A DNA stretch of 64,000 nt from Acanthaster planci (Eukaryota > Echinodermata > Asteroidea > Valvatida > Acanthasteridae). Location of the stretch: NCBI RefSeq assembly GCF_001949145.1, contig NW_019091378.1, forward strand, positions 1,000,893 to 1,064,892, written 5' to 3'. Numbering within the stretch: position 1 is the stretch's first letter; every line of letters begins with the position of its first letter. The translations under genes were made by a program, and so were the position numbers. The notes under the pieces were generated by a model. The model did not search any database and was not told where the DNA came from. It saw only the letters and a list, made by a program, of their open reading frames with translations. Shown here piece after piece: positions 39,001-51,000 of this stretch.

Positions 39001-42000
39001 AAATGTCAGCCTCGCGGGTTCATAGAAAAGGTCCGGTCCCTCACCCCAGGACGGCGCGACCCAGTTTATATCGTCTACAGAGTGCAGAGCCGTTAATCTA
39101 GGTTTTTCTTCAAAACAAACCCCGGTGGCATCTTGCTTTTCGTCTCCATTCCCAAAGTGATGGCACTGTTTACGAACCGATATTCAGATAAATGTCTTGA
39201 CTTCTGTGATTTATTCCTTGGAGAGGCAGCGAGGAAAAAAGAATGAGCGCTCTCTGGCAGCTTGCATGCATCACAATCAGCGTGTTGTTATTTACTTAAA
39301 ATGTCGGTGTCTCCAATGCTACAATAATGAAAAAGGGCCAAATGATTTGATTCTGGCAGAATCTTTCTTGGGTTTTTTTGGCCTTTGACAAAAATTTTGT
39401 TGGGATCAAATGTCGGGTCCTCTGATTTTTTTATTTGTCCATTTCAGGTCACTGTAGTCAGCCATTTGCAGCAGTTCTTGTACTTATTTACATTGCAAGC
39501 TCCATAAATTAAACTGCTTGATAAACACATCACTGTTTTTGTGTAATGGGGTACAAAAGGGCAGAAAAATACAAGGTTCAGTTTGTATAATCTGGCTTCC
39601 ATTTCAACTTCTGAAAATTTAAATACATGTACAATTGTACATACATTGTAGACTGTGAATATTTTCATTGAAGCGTGTGCCAAGGGAAGATCGGGGGGAG
39701 GCAACTTTTCTTTTCAATAATAAGAGAAAGGTATTTTTTTGCTGGGGGATTTCATTTTTTCTTCGTCCCCAAAACAAAAGCCCCAAAATGTGGCCTCGCC
39801 CCTCAGAGAGACCATAAAGCGTTTCATGAAAAAAAAATCCCATATTTTGATCCCTCCAAAACAAGTTTGCCCTCCTCCCCCCCTTAATTTGTAATTTTTT
39901 TTCTGTTCAGGATCCACCCTTGAATTGTGTAAATGTTGTATTCCAAAACGAATATCATTAAAATAAAGAAGCTTGATTACTTGCGTATAATGCCCACTGG
40001 GCTTTCATCTCATCCCCAACCCTTAGATCCGCTCCTTCCCATGGAAAGTAAGACAATAACGCAGCTCTAATCCCACAAGTGGCTCTGAAAAAAATCCAGA
40101 AAAAAGCACCAGAAGAGTTGTGGCATTCACCGGGGCTGGAGTGGTTGCTAATAAAGACATGCCCGAGGTCCTTCCAGAGATAATGGAGAACTGGCCTCTG
40201 CCAAAGTGACGGCTGGGACATGTGCCTGCACTGCATCCGTGGCTGTTTAAAGAGACCATGGGAGGCGAATTTTTTTTACTCAGACACCGAAGCAAGCAAA
40301 ATATTGACAGGAAAAAAGGAGGGAGAGTGTGCTTACTCGGGGAACAAACACTGAGCTGATACAGGACAACTGTTAAAATTGTGCAGCAGAATCCCCTTAG
40401 CGATGGGAGAGTAAAATTCAACAGTCACTATCCACTGCGAGCGGGAACAAAAGAAGGCGTGCCCTTAAGTACGAACTCAGGGCGTAGGCATGCACGATTA
40501 TGCGCATTTGACGCGGAGCATGCTGAGTACATGTATGCACAGCAAATTTATTCTGGAATGTTTGGTTTTTGCATGCAGGCTGAATGCTTGCAAGAACCCA
40601 GTCGGAAAACTTTGTACCAGTCTGTCTGTGTTTCGCCGATGAGGGTGCACTTCACTCAGGGTGGATAGCTACTGGTACCATGGGTCTGACACCCATTCAA
40701 TGATTTGTGCACATTCAGATGAAAATACGCTATGTGTGGTCCAAGCCATACATTTACAAAAACAGTTCATGCACATATTTTGTTTTCCCCGTAATAGAGG
40801 TCTCAAGAGTAATCTGATACATGTGCATATATGTACCTGCTCAAGGAAATAACTCTAAAATGCCACCCCCCCCAAAAAAATTACTATATACATGTATAGT
40901 GTCTGCAGAATCTGCATAATCACGCTTAATATTGAAACCTGCATTTTGAATAAGGAACTTGTCTTCCAAAAGAAAAGAAAACGATGTGGGAAAAAGTTTT
41001 GTGAATTGCATTTAAGGAACAATCTTGATTGAGTTTTGTGGCATCCGTAGAAGCCTAGAAGAGAGCAAAAAAAATTCATCTAAAACCTTGGAAAAAGAGG
41101 CAGGGAAATGCCACAGAATTGGATGCTTATTAAATAGTTTCTTCATACTCCCTGAAGATATTTTCTTTTCAAAGTTGGGTTACATCTGAGTTAGTTACTA
41201 ACACCCCCCAGGTCACTCTTTTTTTCAGCGACATCCGTATTATTTCCCTCCAACAGCAGCTTTATTTGTGAAAAATACCCCCAATTGAAAAGTGAGTCAC
41301 AGGTGTCGGGTCATGTCAGAGCCTCTGACATGCAGAACCACATTATGCCCTCAGCCTTGTTTGGTTCATTGAAGACTGTTTTTGTAGAATTAGATACCTT
41401 CAAGCAATAAACACAAGCATTCTAGATTGGCGTCTAACATCTTGACAAGTTGGACTGCCCACGATGAGGTCATCAGGCTCTAGATTCCTTTCTTTCCGTC
41501 AGTCCACATCACTTGTCTTTGCCACGTATTTTCTCCATCGCCAGTGTTTGCCACGACTCTGGAATTATATGCAACACCTTGCAGCCATATTTAATGCAGT
41601 TTTCTGATGTCTCTCTCTTTAAGGTGGACAGCATCATGACCACACTCAGACAGTCCTTCAACGTGGCTTTACAGAAGAGCAAACTGCATGTGATATGCGG
41701 AACGTGCCCCATGCACCAACTGCACAAGCTCTGCCAGACTATTGAAGGTAGGCTTACGGAGACTTGCAAACATGCAGTTACGATAATCAAAATCATACGG
41801 ACATCTGCTTCCATTTATTTACATGTGGCACCACAGAAGGGTTTTTCAAGTGCACTCTCTAGATTTGCAGTTTCTCAAGTGTTGACAAGGCCTAAAAGCC
41901 AAACTTAAACTTTGTGGAAATCTGTTGTTTTTACACAATCAAAACTTCTTTGTTTTTCGTGCACATGTATTTCCATGCAGTGTTTATGCCTGATGATAGT

Positions 42001-45000
42001 GTTTATGCCTGATGATCAGGTGAATTTAATCAAAACTTATGTACTTTCAAGAATTTGTAAATCCCCTATCTGCCTTGTCTGAAAGTATGAAATCAGATCA
42101 GAACTTAAGACTGTGTGTACATTTTGGCCAGGAACACTGTAATACTCCAAGCGAGCATTCCATCAGATAAAAAATTATACCAAGTTTATGCGCTACCTTT
42201 GAAATTTGCTGAATCCTTATTTATTGAAAAAAAAATTACATGTGGATCATTTTATACATTTTGTTTCAAAAGACTTTGTAACTGTCCTGTTTGCAAAAAA
42301 TGTTGTATTTTGTTTAAATCATTTGCAAGAACGCTATCGGATTACTTCACAATGAAACAAATTGCTTATACGATTTTGCAAAAAAGGACATACAGTGTAC
42401 ATGTATTTGTGTAGTGCATTTTCATATTTGCACACTTGAAGTGTATAGCATCAGAGCCCGCATTTAGAAACAGAGCCATATGGTTCTTGAACAGGAAGAA
42501 AACAGATCACCGTCAACGACGGAGACGGGACATCATCAAGGAGCCTGTGGAATCTTGTAGTTTCCCATCCCCATGCCGCTCGATGAAGACGGCGGAAGAT
42601 TTGCCAGTTTATTTACCCAGTCCCAAAGTGTCAGACAGAATATTGGAACAGGAGGATGCGTTCACAGATCCCTGAGCTGCCAAGTGCCGGGCCCATGTCT
42701 CTGTAGATTCAGTGCCTGTTTGGATACAGTATACACACAGATATCGGCCATCGTGTCAAGTCAACAGTGGCAGGGGCTGATAGGTCATTAAGTCTGTTAT
42801 ATTTACTCCTCCCCCCCCATCTTTCTGCTCTTTCAATTTCAGGCCAACCCCCAGAGAAGGCGCACACTGTTTTGCTTAAGCAGCTGGATACTCTGAGTGA
42901 TTCTGAACGCATTGCCGTGATAACCAAAACAAAGGTATATTGCTGCACTTAAGTGTTCTAAAGCTTTTACTGCGTGGTCTGTATTACATTTTTCATCCCA
43001 TTTTGGTTTTTTGTTTTGCATTTTCAGTAGAAAGAATATTCAGAGCTTGTCATTTTGCAACATCAGTGAAATTCTATTACAAAGCACGAGGGTGAAAATG
43101 TTGGTGTTTATGTTGATACCCAAAGATTTTTCATAGGCCTCATCAATTCAAAAGTAACACTCTCGAGTTGTTACTCAAGTTCGGTCACAATTGGAAATAC
43201 CAATTAGGTTTCAGTTACCACCAATACAGGGATTGCACATCACAGTTTTTCAGTGGTTCCATGCCATGTGAAAGGAGTGGTCACCGAGTACCAAGTGCAA
43301 GGGGTCTACTAGTGTATAAAGCAAAGGCTAAGTGATACAATGAATTAGATTCTTGAGTAAAATTGACTGGATGCTGGAAAAAAAGAGTCAAGGATCAATT
43401 AATAAAAACTGAAAGGAATGATAAAAAACAGCATATCTGGTACTGGTAGGTAACCATTTTATAATTTCCCCCATATTTTATTTATTTAAATCCTGTCATT
43501 GTTGGAACTACCAAAAAAAAGACAGTTGAAAGTGAGTTTAGAATTTTTTCCCCGACAGCAACTTGTATGTCTGAAGTACAGAAAAGTATACATGTACCAA
43601 GCCATCCACTGATTTTGACACTGCTTGCAAATGTTTTTGCTATGGCTATTGGTAACACACATGTCTATGGGATGCGGATGCCAGTGGCTTCCACCAGTGC
43701 CTGTGTAAATTCCCAGCAGTAGCCACTACTTTTGGACACCGCCACATATCCAACATGGACCTCTTTTTAAAATAACTGAAATTGTTCCACACCAGCTTGT
43801 CCATCAGGCATGGTATCGCATTCTTCCTCATTTGTTTATATACATGCTCCGGTATTCATTTCAGGAGGCCAAGGCAACCAGTGCTCAGGAAGCCAATGAG
43901 ATTATCATGAGCCAGCTGATAGCAATCTGTGAGCAGCAGCAGAACTCCCACATCCACAACAGCGACACAGAGGCTGGAGGGGAACCCCCCTCCTCGAGTC
44001 CCATGCAGGTACTCGTACCCCCCACCAGACTAAAGTATTCATCCTGATCATTGTTTTCTCTAAAAATCCTTCAAAATCTCCAGTGTTCTGCGGGTAGCCT
44101 GGAATCGATGGCATCGGTTCCGATTTTAATTGCTCAAATTTGAACTTTGAAGGGTTATCTAGGCCGTTGTAAAATGGATTTAATCCTCCTCAGTCCCTGC
44201 AAAATTCTCTTAAAACCTCCAGTTTTGAATGACAACATTGAGTCCTTTTGGGTAGCGACATCACATTGTTGACTTTTATTTTAGACAAATAAACACATGC
44301 TTATCCATTCTTGGTGTCCATAATACCCTCCCTGGTGACAGAAAGGGAAGCTGGGGTGACAGTACATTTATTACACCGTTGGCCCCAGCATATCGACCAA
44401 AATACACTGTATAGTTGTAAAAACACTTTGCATCCTCGGTCTGTCTATGCCAATTGCACATGTACAACCATGTACATGTAGTCTGTCTCAACAAGTCTGT
44501 GAGATGCTTCGTTGAAGAAACCTTCCTCTCATGTTCACAACTCTTACGTGTAATCTTGGTTGCCAGACTACTGTTGTCAAATTTGGCAAGTCCTTGCCTC
44601 TTGCAGGTGGGAAACATACATTATGTGGAAAACTCATAAACTTTGAAGTGATCATGATGTAAATTTTTTATTGACTCACCCAGGAGCGAAAATTGCCCAG
44701 CAAGGGCTCATGTACGGAAACAGCGGAGGGCAAGGTCGGTGCATTCAAGAAGGCCAAGAAATCACTGGCCTCCTCCTTTGAGAATCTGCTGTCCAGAGTA
44801 AGTTAAAATCAGTTGCCAGATTGATGTATTTGCTTGACAAAAATGGGTTACCAGTGAAAATGTAGAGGAATGTTTTACTGCCCGGCATAGATAACAAAAC
44901 CTGGTCAGTAATATATTCTACTAAGCACTTGCAAAAGTTGTGCCCCTGTGTGGCCTTGCCCTATCGAAAGGTACCGTACCATCGGTCATTAACCACTTGT

Positions 45001-48000
45001 ACAGCAGAAACTTTTAATATATGGCAATTGAGGAGGTAAAAAATATGCATGTTATATTGCTCTTGGGTCAGAATATACAGTATAGGTCTGGTGCGCCGTA
45101 ATCGTTCAACTCATCTAAACATCAGCACCGATGACTTGCCCTTGCCTTATACTCTGTAAGCCTCGGGCTCGGATTGACATCAACAGGCTTCTGCCATGAG
45201 ACATGCAATCGAAATCAAAGAGAAAGTCTTCCATAGTTCAACCATGATGCAATACTGAGAGGCATAAGCAACCTGCCGTACCAGAAATACCGTAACACAA
45301 ATCTTGAATGGAAAGACAGAAATGGTGTATATTTTTGCATGATTTATGTGTGTCATTTGTTGTGTGTCATCATGTGCTTCAGTGCTGATTGTATAACGTT
45401 TTTAGTATTTATTTACATGTAGTAAGGATTTATTTGTTTCTTTATATTTCAATTGTAGAATTTTTCAACATTGAGAATTTTTTTGGGACCATCAGTTTTT
45501 AGCTCTTAGTGCTCAGCAAATGAACTGTATGTGCGCATTCAGGTGAAATATTTCCTTTTTGACAAGGAAAGAAATATTTCTAAGGTTATTTAGAGTGTTG
45601 CCCATTTGCTTCGGCAACTACAGCATGTTAAAAATCCAGGATGCTTTTAGCAGTACGTACCGAGTAATAAATGCTTTGACTATTAAAGACTGGTTAAATT
45701 TAGAAGGGATTTGCTAGGGAACAGAGTATTTGTTGATCGCTGTTTATGAAATTCTACTGACTTATTTCTTCATGTGTGTCACATCCGATAGAATTCAATG
45801 CGAGGCCTTCCCTTTTAATGTCATCCATCCCATTACTCCATTGATGTCCCTAGAGCTGTCATGCACCCTCACACCCATTTGGAGTTTTCATTATTTATCA
45901 TGTCTTGGATACTGCTGGTCTTGAATGATCACATTTCTGGTCAGCAGCCGCTGGTTACCTGATGTACATGTACAAGCCCGTACAAATTGCCCTCAAGTAC
46001 AACCAGGTTCCCTGTTAATTGCTCACGCACGCTGCCTTGTGGGTACCAGGCACCTGCCCCGGCGACTGCACTGTAGTCTCTCAGTCTCCAGCCTGGTGCA
46101 GGGAAGCACACATTAATCAAACTGTGAGGGTTAATGTACAATGTGGGAGCCCATGCTGTTGGTTTTGTTATTTTGCAGAAGAAAAAAAATTCCACGGAGG
46201 AGCCAGGAAGCTTTGCAAACTCGGGCTACAGGAGCAGACAAGGCACCATGGACTCTGTCAATAGTGTAAGAGTACAACACACGGAACTGGTTTAGACCAG
46301 AGAGGAACACCAAGCAACAATAAAAGTGTTTGTCATTGTAGTCATTAACCCTCCTATGCTGAAGTCACTCTTTGGGTCATTTGGCNNNNNNNNNNNNNNN
46401 NNNNNNNNNNNNNNNNNNNNNNNNNNNNNNNNNNNNNNNNNNNNNNNNNNNNNNNNNNNNNNNNNNNNNNNNNNNNNNNNNNNNGAGTTCCATATAAAAA
46501 TACATGCTCACCAGTGACTGTGGGCATTGGTGCACATTTGTGCTGTAAAACCAAAGGAGGGTTAAGCACTGCATAAGTTCGGCACATTCATTTTCCACAA
46601 GCCATTATGAGCACTGTCCAACGTACTTAACTGTCTACAGTAAATGAACAGTAAATAGAGGAATGTCTCTGTCAGGGTTTCACATGAATAACCTGTGGAT
46701 TTTATCAAGGATGAGGTAATTTGAATCTACCTTTGAAGACTTGGGAGTCCTCGGTCATAGGTTATCTTGAAAATTTTTGCTGTTTTTTTTAATCAAATGT
46801 GCATATGCATGTACATGTGCAGCGGAGACAATACTGATTTATTATTTTTGTGCAAGTATGGAAGTCACAGAGAAGGGAGGTGAGAAAAGCCTGTTCCAAC
46901 TGTAGCCAGTTGGAACTTCCCTCAAATGATTTGGTATACATTTTTTTCCACAATCAATTTTTTTCCCCAGGATTCGTCACTTAAAGAATCACCCCGGGAT
47001 TCTCCTATCCCCATGGCTGGCACCAGCTCCACCCAGCCCAACCCACCCATCCCCATTGTCACCTCCTCGACCCCCAACGCCGCTGCCACCACGCCACCCT
47101 CCAAGCCCATTGTGGTGGACATCCCCACCCCGCCCCCGAGTGAGGACAAGCCCAGCCGGCCCAGCCCCATCCTCTGCAAGCAGGACAGCCTGCCGGAGCC
47201 CATGTTCTCGCCCACTGTCCGGCCCCGCAGCAAGACCCTGGGTGACACCCCCTCGCCCTCGCCCAAGACTCCGCCCCCAGACAGCCGCTTTCAGTACATG
47301 AACACCAACAGCGTCGCCAACCAGGTGAACCAGAAGCCAACGCAGATGCAGAAGATGCCTCTTGGAAGGTTGGTCTTGTTATAATTTTGTTTCATTTTGC
47401 TTCACGTTCATGCGATGGTGCATGTGCAAATTACAGTATATTTATAAGTGAACTTGAAGACAAGGAACGAATGTTCAGGAGTAGAGGTGGGAGGAAACCC
47501 TGGACAAATGTTTCAGGAAGAACTTACAGAATCAGGTAGGCACTGAAAAATTCAATTCACCGACCGCCTCAGATGGAATTCAAACCACAGGTCGCAGGAG
47601 TGGGAGGTGAACAAAGTACCACTACACCAACCCAATTCCCCTTCAATTTTTGAAATTCTGAGAAGGTTTAAAATTCAACCATTACCTCCCCATGGATTTA
47701 TCTTGGAACTTTACCAAATCTTAGAATATCTTCTACCATGTAGGAAACCAATTCTTAAACTTAACCCAAAAGTGTACCTGGATGTTACCTCCCGCAATCC
47801 TTGAAAATCCTCCCAAATTTTGCTGTGGATTTTGGACTATGTAAGAGGGAAAGACCCTGCTCTAAACTATTTCCATTGGACCAGTGAGCCTGAAAGATGA
47901 CTCAATAGTAAGCCCAGAGCTGGACCAAGAGTGGGTGCGATTTCCCTAGCAAGGCAGGCTCCTTTGGTAGGAACTGCACCTCACTGATTCATGAACAAGT

Positions 48001-51000
48001 ACAGTAGCATTGCTGCCAATAAAATGAGCACTCCCAACCAGTGCGGCTCTTCTCTACCTGTGAGAGGGTGTCTCTGCTGAAGGGATTGTAAAAATAAGTA
48101 CAAATTCAGGCGGGGTCATATGAAATCCAACAAAAACCCCAATTTGACATTAATCGGCATCACTGCAATACCTCCTTTGCTACCCTAGAACCACCAGTGC
48201 ATTCTATGATGACAGGCCACGCACCCTGTCCCTGAGCCCATTCAGCCCCCACCCAGCGGCATCCATGGGGCGCCGAATGTCTTGGAGGCAACAGATTTTC
48301 AACCGAGTGGTCACGCCCATCGCAGAATCCAAACTTGGCCAAGGTCAGAGAACTTTAGTCTCACTGTGTTTATAAAGTTGACTCTAATCCATTCCAACCT
48401 TGCTGAATGCAACAGAATGTGATTACTTTTCAGTCCTTGCTCTTGAGTCAGTGGAAACAAGATTATTGTGAGGGATCCTTACACAGGTCCACAAGAAGTG
48501 AATAGATTTTGACAATAAAATTGCTTACATACACGTTTCAGTGTGACCAAGTTTGTTTTTGTTTTTTTTTTTTGCTTTTTGTTTTAACAGAATTACCAGA
48601 AGAGGATTCAGAAGATGTCTTTGAAGGAGACGGCATTCCGAAGATCCGAGGTCTGGAAAGACAGGAAAGCCTGACCCGGCCTAAGCGGTTCGCCACGAAG
48701 GAACAGATCCGGGAACTCTGGCGGAAAGCCATCCGTGAGCAGATCCTGCTGATCCGCATGGACAAGGAGAATAGGAACCTGCAAGGTGAGACACCAGTCC
48801 CCTCTAAAATAAACACGTAACTCCTGGGGCTTGGCTCTGTCCAGATCAAGTGACTGTGGCTGGGTGTAATGCATGTCTATAGGAAGTTCCTGCAACCACA
48901 AAGCCAGTGGCTTCTGTAAACACCTGTGTAATACCTAGCCATAGCCACAACTTTCGGACATGTCCCTCAGTTGCTACAAAAACTTCTGAACTGTTCAAAA
49001 TGAACCACTATCAAGTTGCACTGGCATGTTCTTTGTGCCTTTATTTTGAAGAGTCATCATGTCCCATGTAAAGTAATAGTTCTCAGAGCAGCCCTCCATC
49101 CTTTAAACAGAAAGAGGAAGGGAAGAATACAGTAGAAGTTAAAGGACTAGGCTCAGTGTCTTGACATGATATGAATTTCAGTGAAAAGCATTTGACAACT
49201 ACATGTAATGCCTCTTAGTGTTTAGCACTGCTGTAGTCGAGACCAGTCACAAGACCAGACACAAGATCATGCACAAGACCAGTCACAAGACCAGTCACAG
49301 GTAACAGGGTGAACAATGACAAAGGAATAATTTTGTTGCAATCCATTGGGATAGCTTGTGTTTTTTTGTGCTGGTCTTGTGTGGTCTTATGGCAGTCTGT
49401 AGTAGTCTGGACTACAACACTGGCGTATAACATTGTCCAGCCTAGCGCCAGCCCCTCCCCCCATCTTTACTAAATTTCTCTGGCTGTTGAAGTTCAGTGA
49501 TGTTATTCTCTGTAACACACCTTAAATGGAAACCCCCTTGTTTTGCTCCTGGTGCTGTCCACAATTTTGTCTCAAGGTGAAGGAAAATGCACTGTATTGT
49601 CTTCCCATCTTTCCTCCGCAGCACGCCAAGATGCGGCCCAAGAGAAGCGCATCAAGCTGGACTACGAGGAGATCACGCCCTGCCTCAAGGAGGTGACAGT
49701 GACGTGGGAGAAGATCCTGAGCAGGCCCAATCGCAGCAGCATCCGACTGAGCAAAGAGGAGGTCAACGACACCTTCAAGCAAGGTAAAGGGGAGAAGATG
49801 CTGGACCTCACCCACAGGTCTTGGAAGGGTGTGGGTTTGCTCAAACAAGCCCCGCTGGCAACCAATAGAGAGAGTTAAAGTAGATACTTTTACTTTAAAG
49901 CTGTGGTTGCTGTGCATGTTCAGCATTAAAGGCATTAGGAATTAGAAATCTAATTAAAGGTTTTAAAAGAATGTAATAGTATTCAGAACTAAGTGTGTTG
50001 AAGGACTCACGTTGAAGGAACAATTGCCTGAGATTGGTAAGTAAATAAGCAAAGTTAACTTAGGATCTTGATGTCGGGATATCCCGTTCATTTGAGGACT
50101 GAATTATTTGTCAGGTTTTCTCCTTCCAAAGCCCCATAAATCACGACATAGTCAGTTTCGTTGTCTCCATGCTTGCATGCTTGTATTGAATGCTTCTTTA
50201 AAGTGCCCAAATGCATGCTCGTCACAAGTCTAAGAACACAAGAGTGGCTCCACTGCAGTGACGAGCTCGGTAGACTCAATAATGTATTTTTCTCCACAAC
50301 TGCCTGTTTTGTCAACTCGAAGGCATTCCCAAGACCAGGCGAGGGGAGATCTGGCAGTTCATCTGTGAGCAGCAGAAACTCAATGGCCTGACCAACGGCA
50401 ACGTCCCCCAGCACGAGCCCTACAAGGAACTGCTGAAGGAGCTCACCATACACCAGCACGCTATCCTCATTGACTTGGGTAGGTGTCACAGCCCAAGAAA
50501 GTATTCAATATCAACCACGTGTATTTCGGCATGACACAACCTGATTACATCTTGCATATTGCCTTGCAATTTAGTGAAAGCTTGTCAGATCTTTAAAGGG
50601 TTTAGAAATGACCTAACAAAGAAGCGGATTTCAGACATTTTTTAGTTAAGTTCATCACTAGTCCTTGTAAGTCCTAACAAGTCATCAATGTCAGGTAAAG
50701 TTACACTATCCAAGTGAAGTCTGGTACAGGCTGCAGAAGGACACGTATTATATTTCAGTAACCAAATGACTCATTTTAATTGATGATGTCTTGCCATGAA
50801 AATTACAATAACTTAATTTATCGAGGAATTTGTTTTATGAACAATGTAAGTTATGATATATTGTCTAACATAGGTATAACGTACGATGGACTGCTTTATG
50901 GAGTCGCCCTGTATAAAGAACGTGCGACTTCACATTAATGTGATATTAATCTTTGCGTTACTTGTTTCAGGGCGGACTTTTCCCACTCATCCCTACTTTG

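Larger units (their letters stand above)
28404..41623. other. TBC1D1/4 homologue intron 3 (13.2 kb)
   Basis: This is the largest intron. It holds scattered ACATGT palindromes, a LINE 3' end at 35551-35728 and many short unsupported frames. Three islands differ from the surrounding AT-rich DNA by higher CpG and lack of simple repeats: about 32.99-33.33, 38.64-39.20 and 40.0-40.47 kb. In the family, exons 3 and 4 are contiguous in protein, so no further exon is expected here. Confidence 0.6.

Noticed and set aside
28404-41623. Additional TBC exons in intron 3
   Set aside because: The encoded protein is continuous between exons 3 and 4 relative to TBC1D4, and no phase-0 candidate with family similarity was found.
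47059-47340. GC-rich minus- and other-frame ORFs over exon 9
   Set aside because: They are shadow frames of the proline-rich TBC exon 9, which fits the splice phases on both sides.
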